DNA from: Halobacteriovoraceae bacterium
GTDB taxonomy: Bacteria; Bdellovibrionota; Bacteriovoracia; Bacteriovoracales; Bacteriovoracaceae
Length of the DNA: 64,000 nucleotides
Assembly (NCBI GenBank): GCA_002711995.1
Contig: PASN01000010.1
Location: 132,485 to 196,484, forward strand
Direction: 5' to 3'
Notes under the pieces: generated by a model
Databases searched by the model: none
What the model saw: only the letters and a program-made list of their open reading frames with translations
What the model was told of the DNA's origin: nothing
In this document: piece after piece, positions 18,318-26,863 of the stretch
Numbering within the stretch: position 1 is the first letter of the stretch
Layout of the letters: each line of letters starts with the position of its first letter
Made by a program: the position numbers and the translations under genes

Positions 18318-18776
18318 ATGAATTTAATTAATCGACTAACATTATTGGCTACTTTGACTCTTTCTCAAGCATTTGGCGCGACATTGACCATCATTGGCCC
18401 TTGTGATGAAAAACCTTTGTTCACTGGAAACTTACCTATAGGGTCCACGATGAGTGTGGGTGCTTTCAGCATTAAAGCATTCGAACAAAATAACATTGAG
18501 TACAAAGGTACCGTTGCCGGAGTCAATTCAATCTTCAACACACCTATGGGTTTAGACGCAATGGAAGTCCTAAGTGATACAGAAATGCGAGCTCACGGTT
18601 GGTGTTATTCAGTTAATGGAAAATCGCCTGAAGTATTTCCCGATAAGTTTTATATTGAAGATGACGCTGATGTTGTTTGGTGGTTTGGCTACGCTCTTTA
18701 CTTGGATGGCGAGTGGATCACTCAGTGCTCCCCAACCCACCTGATTGCACCTGAGCAATTTTGTTCAGCGAACTAA
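18318..18776 (+). CDS. Exported DUF4430-like protein
   Basis: This 152-residue exported protein has a signal peptide (MNLINRLTLLATLTLSQAFG). The second half has the DUF4430 / transcobalamin-C-terminal-like pattern: HGWCYSVNGKSPEVFPDKF followed by DADVVWWFGYALY. In this fold the domain is often an accessory module on surface or secreted proteins. Four Cys in the mature part could form disulfides. No cobalamin binding is implied. It is convergent with the next gene, the stops interlocking in CTAA. Confidence 0.6.
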   Translation: MNLINRLTLLATLTLSQAFGATLTIIGPCDEKPLFTGNLPIGSTMSVGAFSIKAFEQNNIEYKGTVAGVNSIFNTPMGLDAMEVLSDTEMRAHGWCYSVNGKSPEVFPDKFYIEDDADVVWWFGYALYLDGEWITQCSPTHLIAPEQFCSAN

Positions 18777-19207
18777 GATATCGGAAGAAGATACTTTATG
18801 ATGGCGGCCGGATCATTTGGTTTGTAGTTTTCAGGATATAGAAAAAGCTCCAGACTTTTTGTAACAGACTTAAATTGATCTGGTCCAATTTTCTGCAAAG
18901 TTTTACCCAGATCCTTCGGCAAACCTTGATGTTCAATGCACAAAAACTCTCCAGCTTCTAGCTTATACTCTTCCAGTTCATTGCACTCATAATCACACAG
19001 GGCTAAATACCTGGCCGTCCCAGTGGAGTTCGGAAGATCATTTTCAATTATCGCCGATTGTGAATAAGAGTCGATCCCTTGTTTAGACAAGATGCTCTTT
19101 ACTTCACTCCAGATGTTCCTTATGGATTCAATCCGATCTTTTGGGGAATTGGGCAGTTCACATGATAGTCCATAGAACTGCCTTTGTTCGATATTCAATT
19201 TTTGCAC
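18773..19207 (-). CDS. GyrI-like / AraC effector-binding-domain protein
   Basis: This 144-residue protein appears to be a stand-alone GyrI-like small-molecule binding domain: a first strand with FYGLSCELPNS, a central helix with IWSEVK, then strands ARYLALCDYEC and FLCIEHQGLPKDLGKTL, an arrangement seen in AraC-type effector-binding domains. It has no DNA-binding part. Its role cannot be given. It lies five bases after yebC and is likely co-transcribed with it. Family assignment is by pattern only and could be wrong. Confidence 0.45.
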   Translation of the reverse strand: MQKLNIEQRQFYGLSCELPNSPKDRIESIRNIWSEVKSILSKQGIDSYSQSAIIENDLPNSTGTARYLALCDYECNELEEYKLEAGEFLCIEHQGLPKDLGKTLQKIGPDQFKSVTKSLELFLYPENYKPNDPAAIIKYLLPIS

Positions 19208-19212
19208 AGAAT

Positions 19213-19935
19213 TTATGACTCTTCACCCTCAAGGTTGTGGTAAACACCAACAACATCCTCATCGTCCTCTAGAAGGCCAATAAGTTTTTCAATTTGGGTA
19301 TAGGTTTCCTCATCAACGGACTTAAAGTTGTTTGGGATTCTTTGAAGGTTTGCTTCTTCAGGAGTGATGTTCATTTCTTGAAGTTTGGCCTGAATATCCC
19401 CAAAAGACTCCATAGGTCCCATCACTTCAAAGTTGCCTTCTTCTGTGGTGTCTATGTCTTCGGCGCCAATGTCAATCATTTCAAGAGTGAACTCTTCTTC
19501 ATCAAGCTCTCCCTTAGGAACAATAAACACGGCCTTTCTATCAAAGATGAATTGAAGACAGCCGTCTTTTCCAAGAGAGCCGTTGCATTTGTTAAAATAA
19601 CTTCTAACATTCGCCGCAGTTCTAGTGACATTGTTTGTGGATGCTTCAACAAAAACTCCAACACCACCAGCTCCATAGCCTTCATATGTTATATCTGAAT
19701 ATCCTTCACCGTCGCCTCCAAGCCCACGCTTAATGGCGCGATCGATATTGTCTTTTGGAACGTTGAACTTCTTGCATCTTTCAAGAGCGATTTTAAGTAA
19801 GAAGTTTGTGTCCGGGTCACCGCCTCCGCTTTTAACCGCGGTCGCAACATCATGAAGCGCCTTGGTATAAATTTGACTCTTGGCCCTGTCCGCAGCGCCT
19901 TTCTTAGCAGCAATTTTCGCTGATTTTCTTCCCAT
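19213..19935 (-). CDS. yebC: YebC/PmpR family regulator
   Basis: This 240-residue protein is a clear YebC/PmpR member: MGRKSAKIAAKKGAADRAK at the start, then NVPKDNIDRAIKRGLGG and ITYEGYGAGGVGVFVE, and the acidic C-terminal domain ending in DDEDVVGVYHNLE. The family includes DNA-binding regulators and, by recent work, factors that rescue ribosomes stalled at proline stretches. In many bacteria yebC is next to ruvC; here it instead precedes a small unknown gene. Confidence 0.95.
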   Translation of the reverse strand: MGRKSAKIAAKKGAADRAKSQIYTKALHDVATAVKSGGGDPDTNFLLKIALERCKKFNVPKDNIDRAIKRGLGGDGEGYSDITYEGYGAGGVGVFVEASTNNVTRTAANVRSYFNKCNGSLGKDGCLQFIFDRKAVFIVPKGELDEEEFTLEMIDIGAEDIDTTEEGNFEVMGPMESFGDIQAKLQEMNITPEEANLQRIPNNFKSVDEETYTQIEKLIGLLEDDEDVVGVYHNLEGEES

Positions 19936-19988
19936 TTTTCCGTCCAGTTAGATAAAAATTTATATTTTAAGCTAATTTAACAGAATTT

Positions 19989-20357
19989 TTAATGCTTGGG
20001 CAATGCCAAGACCTTAAAAACAGCTGCCTTAAATGCCAAAACAATAAATATTCCCAAAAACGCACCGAGTCCCAGCACTCCACCAAGACCACCAAGAAGC
20101 ATTGCAACATTCTCATAAAAAACTAAAAAGACGATTGATGCTAGAATAACTTCAATCTTGGAAGCGTTGCTCATACCGATAAAAGAGCCGGCAAAGAATA
20201 GTGAACTATATAATTTGAGCTCTAAAGGATTTGTAACTGGCAACAGGATTAAGTAAAAAACCAAAGTTGCTAAAGCGCTCGCCCTTACAGCACCAAGCTT
20301 TTTGGAAAGAGCGAGGGTCGACAATGCTCCTACTATAACCACCATGGCCTCAAACAT
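19989..20357 (-). CDS. Small polytopic membrane protein
   Basis: This 122-residue protein is almost entirely hydrophobic, with about four membrane segments and Gly-rich stretches (LLGGLGGVLGLGAFLG). It overlaps the upstream membrane-protein gene by eight bases, and both are uncharacterised. The adjoining genes suggest a two-component membrane complex, but no family is recognised. Confidence 0.5.
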   Translation of the reverse strand: MFEAMVVIVGALSTLALSKKLGAVRASALATLVFYLILLPVTNPLELKLYSSLFFAGSFIGMSNASKIEVILASIVFLVFYENVAMLLGGLGGVLGLGAFLGIFIVLAFKAAVFKVLALPKH

Positions 20358-20757
20358 AGAGCTGCCTCATCAGAACAAATAAAGCACATGAGAGGAAGGC
20401 CATTGTTCCCAGTTTTCCTCCCAATCCTATGAATTGATTTTTCAAAAGTAAAAACAGGCAGCTTCCAATAAAGCTAATTCCAACAAATCCTAAAGGTCCT
20501 AAGTCTAAACTGGGAGAACACATTCCCGCAAAGCTTGCGCAATACACCAATGCCTCAAGTTTAGCTTTCTTAATCCAGGGTGCTGAGCACACCAGAAGCG
20601 TTACAAGACAGGCACTAAGGATTGATGACATCGCAAAGCTCTCGGCCAATTGAAAAGTGAGAAAGCTTGCGAGATAGAAAGTTACAAAGTAGGTCGCGAG
20701 AGTCTTATTTAACTGAGAATTCACGAGCTTGTGTTTCAACAATTTGCTTAACCTCAT
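20350..20757 (-). CDS. Small polytopic membrane protein
   Basis: The hydrophobic body, about four segments (VTFYLASFLTFQLAES, AFAGM-type segments, LGFVGISFIGSCLFLL and LGTMAFLSCALFVL), is convincing; the start is not. The open frame reaches 20844, but that overlaps deeply with the small gene upstream. ATG 20757 or GTG 20724 are candidates, and neither has a strong ribosome binding site, so translation may be coupled to the upstream gene. It overlaps the following membrane protein gene by eight bases. Function unknown. Confidence 0.45.
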   Translation of the reverse strand: MRLSKLLKHKLVNSQLNKTLATYFVTFYLASFLTFQLAESFAMSSILSACLVTLLVCSAPWIKKAKLEALVYCASFAGMCSPSLDLGPLGFVGISFIGSCLFLLLKNQFIGLGGKLGTMAFLSCALFVLMRQLYV

Positions 20758-20914
20758 TGTTGGCACACTCAGCTCCCTTGTGACCAGGCTTGCCAAATTC
20801 ATTGCCATTGCTAATAAAAACGGCCTCTTCATCGAGCTCTTCAAGTCTGCCAGTCCACTTTTTCCCGTCTACTAGTTCAACTTCAACCCACTTTCCAACC
20901 AATGACTGATCCAT
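20705..20914 (-). CDS. Small cytoplasmic protein of unknown function
   Basis: This 69-residue protein has no signal or membrane segment. The N-terminal half (GKWVEVELVDGKKWTGRLE, then EAVFISNGNEF) has the alternating pattern of a small SH3-like or Sm-like barrel. It is the first gene of a three-gene minus-strand group with the two membrane proteins that follow, overlapping the next by some tens of bases. I do not recognise the family. Confidence 0.45.
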   Translation of the reverse strand: MDQSLVGKWVEVELVDGKKWTGRLEELDEEAVFISNGNEFGKPGHKGAECANNEVKQIVETQAREFSVK

Positions 20915-21067
20915 ATAATGCCTTTTTGTTTAGTTAATAGTTAAAGGTGGCATTGTACCATTTTCACGCGTTTTTGCACCCTTTTCCCAAGTGTTAGGAA
21001 TTTAGACATGCACGTAAATATTGCAATAACCAATGAAAATCACGTCCTCATTTGAAATACTTAATTT

Positions 21068-22183
21068 ATGAAATACTTACTTCTGTCCGCTATTTTTTTT
21101 GGAAAGGCCTTCGCCGTATACTGCAATGGGGAAAGTCATGAAATAAACTACTCTCAAACTAACTCGCTACAGCACCAAATTTATAAGCTTTACTCAACTG
21201 AATGCAATTCATTGGATGAGAAAGAGCAGCTTAAAATAAACTTGCAGAAATGGTCCTTAAATGAAGTTACGCCCGAAAGTTCAGAAATTATAGAAAACTT
21301 TTTGTCCACCAATTATGGATACGCGGCTTCACAAGAGTTTAAAACAAGGCTTAAATATGCCAATCAAAAAGAATTTGGAACTCAAGAGTTCAAAGAGGTT
21401 TTGCGATGGGCGCCAGAACTGGTCTTCTCTCGCCTCTATTCTTATACTGATAAAGAATTAATCGACATTATCACCCTAGTTGACCTTTATCATTCGGGAA
21501 CAAAGAGAGACCTGCTTCTTTCTCAATTTATTTACTACTCTCCATCAGAGCAGGTGTTGAGCTCTATAAAACTTTTAGGCCTTGACTACACCAGAAAAGA
21601 GACCCAAGACTACATATGTGAGTATACTTATGGAATTTTGGAGTATTTCTATGAGGATATTGCAGAGACAAATTTCGGTAAGGATGCTGATAGTATCAAA
21701 ACTGAGATCAAGGAAAATATAAAAGATCATAAGAGGAGTATTCAGGCCTTCACTGGAAGTGAAGATATTGATTGTGGAGGTGAGACAGTATTAGAAATTC
21801 TTGACGACTTGGAAAAGGATTCCTTAATTTGGGCACATGAATATTTTCAGGAAGAGTTTGAACAGGCCGCTCTAGACTACCAGGAACCTAAACTCACTCC
21901 AACATACAATGATAACTCAGTGTTTGTTTCATTTAGAGGAAAGGTTTTTGCTTATGAGATATCCATTGACTCCAAATGTAGTAAATCTCAAGAATTTAGA
22001 ACTAGTCTGGAAACGAATATTCACAATTCTTTATTAAGAATTATAGGGTCAAACAAAGCAATCCCAGGGCTTATTCATCAGCAAGGTGCAAATATAAAAG
22101 GTTGCGAGGTGATAAGTGAGTTTACTGTGGCTGAAGAAAGTGAAAACGCTCAGGATTTATCAGAGTTTATTATTAATATATAA
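21068..22183 (+). CDS. Exported protein of unknown function
   Basis: This 371-residue protein has an N-terminal signal (MKYLLLSAIFFGKAFAVYC). The mature chain is acidic and mostly helical in the first half (QEFKTRLKYANQKEFG, LRWAPELVFSRLY), with a more strand-like segment later (NSVFVSFRGKVFAYEI). I recognise no family. It stands alone, with a hairpin terminator immediately after the stop codon. Confidence 0.6.
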   Translation: MKYLLLSAIFFGKAFAVYCNGESHEINYSQTNSLQHQIYKLYSTECNSLDEKEQLKINLQKWSLNEVTPESSEIIENFLSTNYGYAASQEFKTRLKYANQKEFGTQEFKEVLRWAPELVFSRLYSYTDKELIDIITLVDLYHSGTKRDLLLSQFIYYSPSEQVLSSIKLLGLDYTRKETQDYICEYTYGILEYFYEDIAETNFGKDADSIKTEIKENIKDHKRSIQAFTGSEDIDCGGETVLEILDDLEKDSLIWAHEYFQEEFEQAALDYQEPKLTPTYNDNSVFVSFRGKVFAYEISIDSKCSKSQEFRTSLETNIHNSLLRIIGSNKAIPGLIHQQGANIKGCEVISEFTVAEESENAQDLSEFIINI

Positions 22184-22187
22184 AGGT

Positions 22188-22216
22188 AGGCCCTCCCTTG
22201 AAGGGCCTTATGCTTT
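22188..22216. terminator. Hairpin terminator between convergent genes
   Basis: AGGCCCT (22188-22194) pairs with AGGGCCT (22202-22208) across a 7-base loop; TTATGCTTTT follows on the plus strand. It lies in the 39-base gap between two convergent genes, one of only three convergent junctions here with such a gap. Confidence 0.7.
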
Positions 22217-22222
22217 TAGTCT

Positions 22223-22645
22223 TTAGAAGTTATTCCAATAATGGCTGATGCACTCAAATTTTTCACCCAAGAAGTACTTTTCTCCTTCAATAACTAAGGT
22301 TCCTTCTAGGTATCCACCTTCATGTTCAAAAGTGAAGTCTGCAACTTGCTCTAAAAGAGAGTGGAACCCTCCGGCCTTGTAAACTTGAACCAAGTCGTTT
22401 CCAAAACCATCAGTGGCAATCCCAACCCATTTTTTGTAGGTGTAGCTCTTATCGCCTTTTGTGATCTTTACAACATTTCCATTTTGAAAGATATCGCTTT
22501 CAAGTTCACCTACTTCAGGAATTTCTCCCTGGTAAGTGTATTCAACTTTCACGGTTCCATCAGTGCATTCAAAGTCAAAATCTGATTCAGAAGTAAAACC
22601 GATGTTCCAAGTTAAAAGTGCCGTTAAACAAATTAGTTTTTTCAT
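22223..22645 (-). CDS. Small exported protein
   Basis: The start is ATG 22645, with GGGGGAG a few bases upstream; the longer frame from 22666 would hide the signal peptide (MKKLICLTALLTWNIGFTS). The mature part of about 120 residues is strand-rich (TVKVEYTYQGEIPEVG, GYLEGTLVIEGEKYFLG) with a Cys near each end (FECTDG, KFECISH), probably disulfide-bonded. It is probably a periplasmic beta-sandwich protein; the family is unknown. Confidence 0.6.
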   Translation of the reverse strand: MKKLICLTALLTWNIGFTSESDFDFECTDGTVKVEYTYQGEIPEVGELESDIFQNGNVVKITKGDKSYTYKKWVGIATDGFGNDLVQVYKAGGFHSLLEQVADFTFEHEGGYLEGTLVIEGEKYFLGEKFECISHYWNNF

Positions 22646-22800
22646 ATGCGCTCCCCCATTATCCAATTTAATAGCACTGGGAATTTAGAAGAGTTCACTT
22701 CAATTAGTCTCACTTTGTGAAAATATTACATAACAACATCAATTAATTTCTCTAAAGAAAAGGCCCAGATTCGCGATATGATAGTCAAAAGGTCGTCACT

Positions 22801-23682
22801 ATGAACATAGGTATTTACTACGCTTTAGGCTGCTATGGCCTGTGGGGCATTCTGCCAATATACTGGAAACTCCTAAAGCAAGTGCCCGCAGATCAGATAC
22901 TTTCCCACCGCATCGTTTGGTCTCTAGTATTCATGTTGATGGTGCTGCTCTTTAAAAGAGACTGGTCTTGGATACTTCGTTTAAAGGAGAACCCCAAATT
23001 AATATTCTGGTTTCTTGCTCTGTCATCGCTCATCTCCATTAACTGGTACCTTTATATCTGGGCGGTTAATGATGGCCAAATAGTAGAGACAAGCCTTGGC
23101 TATTTCATGAATCCTTTGGTTAATGTCCTTCTTGGTGTTGTATTGCTAAAAGAAAGACCTAGAAGACTTCAATGGGCAGCGATTCTAATAGCTTTCTCAG
23201 GGGTGGCTTTTTTAACCTTTGCTTATGGCAAGCTTCCATGGATTGCTTTAACCTTGGCCTTTTCTTTTGGAATCTACGGCCTTTTAAAAAAGCTTGTGGC
23301 CATAGGACCTTTAAGGGGGCTGACTATTGAAACCGCCTTTCTTTTTATACCGGCAATTATCTTTCTTGCGACAACCCCCTCGCCGGCCTTTACAAACACA
23401 ACACTTGGAACGGATGTACTGCTTGTTTTTGGTGGAATAGTAACAGGGACACCTCTTTTGTTGTTTGCTGGGGCCGCAAGAAACCTAAGTATGACGACTT
23501 TGGGACTTATGCAGTATATGGCGCCAACAATTCAGTTTCTTATTGGAATTTGGATTTACAAAGAGCCTTTCTCCCAAGACCAGCTAATTGGTTTTTCAAT
23601 TATTTGGTTTGCATTGTCCTTATTTGCCATGGACTTGCTAAGTCTTAAGCGGGCAACTTATAATGCAAAGAAAGCTTCTTAG
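22801..23682 (+). CDS. rarD: EamA-family transporter RarD
   Basis: This 293-residue protein has about ten membrane segments in two EamA halves. The N terminus (YYALGCYGLWGILPIYWKLL, ILSHRIVWSL) and ETSLGYFMNPLVNVLLG, LTIETAFLFIPA and QYMAPTIQFLIGIW are characteristic of RarD, annotated in E. coli as chloramphenicol-sensitive protein. The transported substrate is not settled. It is followed 15 bases later by the glycosylase gene tag and is probably co-transcribed. Confidence 0.93.
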   Translation: MNIGIYYALGCYGLWGILPIYWKLLKQVPADQILSHRIVWSLVFMLMVLLFKRDWSWILRLKENPKLIFWFLALSSLISINWYLYIWAVNDGQIVETSLGYFMNPLVNVLLGVVLLKERPRRLQWAAILIAFSGVAFLTFAYGKLPWIALTLAFSFGIYGLLKKLVAIGPLRGLTIETAFLFIPAIIFLATTPSPAFTNTTLGTDVLLVFGGIVTGTPLLLFAGAARNLSMTTLGLMQYMAPTIQFLIGIWIYKEPFSQDQLIGFSIIWFALSLFAMDLLSLKRATYNAKKAS

Positions 23683-23697
23683 AAAAAGTGCGCGCTT

Positions 23698-24276
23698 ATG
23701 ACTAAAAAAAGATGTCCTTGGTTAAATTTAAAGAATCCTCAATACGTCGAGTATCATGACAGAGAATGGGGAAGGCCTGTTCACGATGACCATAAGCACT
23801 TCGAAATGATTACTTTAGAGGGGGCCCAGGCGGGACTTAGCTGGGAGACAGTTCTAAAGAAAAGGGAGCGTTACCGAGAGGTGTTTAAGAACTTTGACCC
23901 GGTTAAAGTGTCCAAGTTTTCCAGTGCTAAGGTTGAAAAACTGATGCTTGATCCTGGTATCATTAGAAACAGACTAAAGATTGAGTCCACCATTACAAAT
24001 GCCAAGGCATTCATAAAGATACAAAAAGAGTTCGGAACCTTCGACAAATACATCTGGAACCTTGTAGGCGCTAAAACAATCAATAGCTTTGAGACTTTAG
24101 AAGACTACCCCACCAAGACTCCAACGAGCGACAAGATTTCAAAAGACCTTAAGAAAAGAGGCTTTCGCTTTGTTGGAAGCACTATCATATACGCCTATAT
24201 GCAAGCATGCGGCATGGTTCAGGACCATTCAAAAGACTGCTATTTAGGTGGAAAGAAACTTAGAAACCTTTCTTAA
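23698..24276 (+). CDS. tag: DNA-3-methyladenine glycosylase I
   Basis: Tag removes 3-methyladenine from alkylated DNA to start base-excision repair. The 192-residue protein carries the zinc-ligand pattern: RCPW near the start (Cys), EYHDREWG (His) and DHSKDCYLG (His, Cys) near the end. The catalytic-pocket segment LEGAQAGLSWETVLKKR includes the conserved Glu. The length matches the family. It overlaps the convergent flavoprotein gene by 17 bases at the 3' end. Confidence 0.95.
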   Translation: MTKKRCPWLNLKNPQYVEYHDREWGRPVHDDHKHFEMITLEGAQAGLSWETVLKKRERYREVFKNFDPVKVSKFSSAKVEKLMLDPGIIRNRLKIESTITNAKAFIKIQKEFGTFDKYIWNLVGAKTINSFETLEDYPTKTPTSDKISKDLKKRGFRFVGSTIIYAYMQACGMVQDHSKDCYLGGKKLRNLS

Positions 24277-25459
24277 AAGACCCTAGAGCGCGCCATGCAG
24301 TGGAGAAGCTGGCCTGGAGAAGATACCCCCCGGTAGGCGCTTCAAAATCAAGCATCTCCCCTATTACATAAACACCAGGCAGCTTCTTTAATTGAAAATT
24401 TGCATTCACTTCGCTGAGGGCGACCCCACCCGATGTTGAAATGGCCTCTTCTATAGGACGAGTGGTTTGCAAAACGACTTTGAGAGACTTAATGTTCAGA
24501 GCGAGTTGTTCTGGATTGTTGTAATCCTCTTTGGCAACGAGCTCCTTTAGAAGGATGTTGTGGTTTTTAGAAATCCCTAAACTCTTTCTTAGGTGATTGG
24601 ACATACTTGTCTTTTTGCCACGCTTTATTAGGCGTTTTTTAACCTCATCTAAGTCAAGGTCAGGTTTAAGGTCAAGGTGTATTTCAGCGCTTCCATTGAG
24701 CAGTATTTCTTCTCTTATGAAATTTGAGATAGCGTATATCCCTCCTCCCTCTAGTCCAAATGGAGTGAGCATTAATTCACCCCGCAGACGATGGTTTTGA
24801 AAGGAAATCCCGACGTTTTTAAGCGGAGCTCTATCTACCGATTCAATAAAAAATGTAGACCACTTGGTTTCAAAACCACAGTTCATAGGCAAGAACTCTT
24901 TAATTTCCACTCCTAATTTCTCAAGGAGTTGTTTCCACTTTCCATCAGAGCCTGTTCTTTTCCAGCTGGCCCCTCCTAATCCAAGAATCGCTTTTTCAAA
25001 TGGAACTTCAATCAGCTCACCCTTACTTTTGAATATGAGCTGTTCCTCCCGGATCTCTATTAGGGAGTGCCTTGCAAACAGTTTAAAATTCTTATCTGCC
25101 TTTAGCTTATCAACCCATCGCTTTAAAATCTCTGATGCTTTGATATTCTTTGGAAAAACTCTTCCTGATGTGCCAACAAAGGTTTCAACCCCAAGCTCTG
25201 AAAAGAAACTTCTTAAGTCTTTAGGCCCAAATTCTTGAAGAAGCTCATAAAAAAGCCTAGAGCATTGTCCATAGCGTTTTGAAAAAGGTTCAAGATCTTC
25301 ACTGTGAGTGAGGTTTAGTCCACCATTGCCCGCAACTAAAAACTTTTTGCCAACAGCGGTGGTTTGCTCATAAAGCTCAACGGAGTAACCTCTCTCCAAC
25401 AACTTAAAAGCGCAGAAAAGGCCTGCGGGTCCGCCGCCAACAATAATGACTTTTTCCAT
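24260..25459 (-). CDS. HI0933-like FAD-dependent flavoprotein (TIGR03862 type)
   Basis: This 399-residue flavoprotein starts with a Rossmann FAD motif (VIIVGGGPAGLFCAFKLLE) and AVGKKFLVAGNGGLNLTHSE, a signature of the HI0933-like group. The C terminus has ISTSGGVALSEV and PGVYVIGEMLDFEAPTGGY. Members are presumed oxidoreductases, some with roles in tRNA or RNA modification, but no reaction is settled. It is convergent with tag and divergent from the DUF968-type gene. Confidence 0.9.
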   Translation of the reverse strand: MEKVIIVGGGPAGLFCAFKLLERGYSVELYEQTTAVGKKFLVAGNGGLNLTHSEDLEPFSKRYGQCSRLFYELLQEFGPKDLRSFFSELGVETFVGTSGRVFPKNIKASEILKRWVDKLKADKNFKLFARHSLIEIREEQLIFKSKGELIEVPFEKAILGLGGASWKRTGSDGKWKQLLEKLGVEIKEFLPMNCGFETKWSTFFIESVDRAPLKNVGISFQNHRLRGELMLTPFGLEGGGIYAISNFIREEILLNGSAEIHLDLKPDLDLDEVKKRLIKRGKKTSMSNHLRKSLGISKNHNILLKELVAKEDYNNPEQLALNIKSLKVVLQTTRPIEEAISTSGGVALSEVNANFQLKKLPGVYVIGEMLDFEAPTGGYLLQASFSTAWRALGSFKKGF

Positions 25460-25531
25460 AATGGCACCTGGAACCCCTTTTCAAAGATTGGCAGGGGTCT
25501 TATAATCAAAATACTTAAAAAAGGATAACAT

Positions 25532-26401
25532 CTGGAGCTTTCAAAACACAAACCTCACCGCAATCAGCGATACCTTAATTGGCTAAGGCAGCAAAAATGT
25601 GTTGTTGCCTCAGTAAAGGCCCAGTGTGCTCACCATATAAGACTAGGCACCAACGGTGGCGCAGGCCTTAAACCTTCAGACTACTTCTGTATCCCTTTAT
25701 TAAATGAATATCATACCACCGGTTCTCAAGCTTTGCATATTATTGGAGAAGAAACTTTTTTAACCTCATTTAAACTGGAGCCAGTTGATTTGTTCTTCAA
25801 TTTTCTGCGCAATTACCTCAAAGAAGAATATGAAGTGTGCCTACTGAAAAATGCCAGCCCCTCACTGCAAGGGATAGCCACCCTAATAGAAAAGATTGAG
25901 AGCTTAAGGCCAACAAAAGAACCAATTAAGACTAGAACAAAAAAGAAGAGATCTGTTGCGGACACTGATTTTTACCAAGAGACCAAAGAGTTAAAAAGGC
26001 AAAAAGATAAAGAGCTCAGAGAAAAGCTAAAAGAAAAGTCCCCTCTCAAAGAGAGTGAGGCCTACCAAAAAGCAAAAGAGCAAAAGAGAGTAAGAGACAA
26101 GCTCCTTAGAGAAAAATTAAAAGAGAGTGATTCAAGGCCAACTCAAGCGAAAAGAAAAACCAGCACAGTAAAAGTTGTCAAAAACAAAGAATTATATGAA
26201 AAGGCCAAAGAGGCAAAACGACTTCGAGACAAGGAGCTTCGACAAAAACTAAAAAAAGAAAGAGCTCCAAAGAGGTCCCTGACAAATAATGATTTCTACC
26301 AAAAGGCCAAAGAAGCAAGAAAAGAGCGGGAAAAAGAGCTCAGAAAAAAGCAAAAAGAGCGTATAAAAGAAATGCGCAGAAGTTCAAAAGATATTGATTA
26401 A
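25532..26401 (+). CDS. DUF968/HNH-like nuclease with repetitive basic tail; CTG start
   Basis: The frame from the TTG at 25733 loses the conserved domain. The same frame is open upstream to CTG 25532, which follows AAGGA with normal spacing; there is no in-frame ATG, GTG or TTG before 25733. The resulting 289-residue protein has an N-terminal DUF968-type HNH-like domain: RNQRYLNWLRQQKCVV, AQCAHHIRLGTNGGAG, KPSDYFCIPLL, NEYHTTGSQALH, giving His pairs typical of a metal-binding nuclease finger. From about residue 143 to the end four charged repeats follow, each about YxKAKExKRxRDKELREKLKE, a likely nucleic-acid-binding coiled segment. DUF968 proteins are mostly phage-associated; no phage genes lie nearby. 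Confidence 0.75.
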   Translation: MELSKHKPHRNQRYLNWLRQQKCVVASVKAQCAHHIRLGTNGGAGLKPSDYFCIPLLNEYHTTGSQALHIIGEETFLTSFKLEPVDLFFNFLRNYLKEEYEVCLLKNASPSLQGIATLIEKIESLRPTKEPIKTRTKKKRSVADTDFYQETKELKRQKDKELREKLKEKSPLKESEAYQKAKEQKRVRDKLLREKLKESDSRPTQAKRKTSTVKVVKNKELYEKAKEAKRLRDKELRQKLKKERAPKRSLTNNDFYQKAKEARKEREKELRKKQKERIKEMRRSSKDID

Positions 26402-26434
26402 AAAATTAGACCCTTTTGTGATACAATTCCTCCC

Positions 26435-26863
26435 ATGAATGACTACATCCTTACCTACAGAAAATTAGTAATGCCCGATGACCTAAACCACGCCAAGACT
26501 CTTTTTGGCGGAAGACTTCTCCAATGGGCGGATGAAGCTGCAGTAATATATGCAATGTGCCAGATTGGGAGCAAGTCCATAGTTACCTTAAAAATGTCAG
26601 AGGTGCTGTTTAAGAATCCTGCTCGCAGCGGAGACGTCCTCGAATTCTGGACCAGAAAAGGCAGGGTTGGTAAAAGCTCTCTTGTAGTAGAGTGTGTTGT
26701 CATAAGAAAGACCGTCCAGGCGCCTCAAGAGTTGCCTACTCCTCCTGCAGTAAAAGAGGATAAGTTCAAAAACCCTGAAAATATTATTCTTTCGTGTGAC
26801 TTTAGCTTCGTTCATGTGGATGAAGATGGGCGTCCGGCCCCTCACAAACTGGCGAAGGGCTAG
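26435..26863 (+). CDS. Hotdog-fold acyl-CoA thioesterase
   Basis: This 142-residue protein fits the YciA/BACH-type acyl-CoA hydrolase group: VMPDDLNHAKTLFGGRLLQWADEA, abridged to NHAKTLFGGRLLQWADEAA, contains the catalytic Asn/His/Asp region, followed by LKMSEVLFKNPARSGDVLEF. It would hydrolyse acyl-CoA to acid and CoA. It lies 33 bases after the DUF968-type gene and may share its transcript. Its TAG interlocks with that of the convergent histidine kinase in CTAG. Confidence 0.88.
   Translation: MNDYILTYRKLVMPDDLNHAKTLFGGRLLQWADEAAVIYAMCQIGSKSIVTLKMSEVLFKNPARSGDVLEFWTRKGRVGKSSLVVECVVIRKTVQAPQELPTPPAVKEDKFKNPENIILSCDFSFVHVDEDGRPAPHKLAKG

Noticed and set aside
18318-18776. DUF4430-like protein as a cobalamin carrier linked to the riboswitch
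   Set aside because: The domain resembles the C-terminal part of transcobalamin but occurs in many unrelated surface proteins; distance and lack of residues give no support.
20350-20844. Long version of the membrane protein starting at 20844
   Set aside because: It would overlap most of the upstream small gene; a start near 20757 or 20724 suits the hydrophobic N terminus better.
25960-26390. Direct repeats as a CRISPR array
   Set aside because: The repeats are in-frame protein repeats in the DUF968-type tail, with variable units and no uniform spacers.
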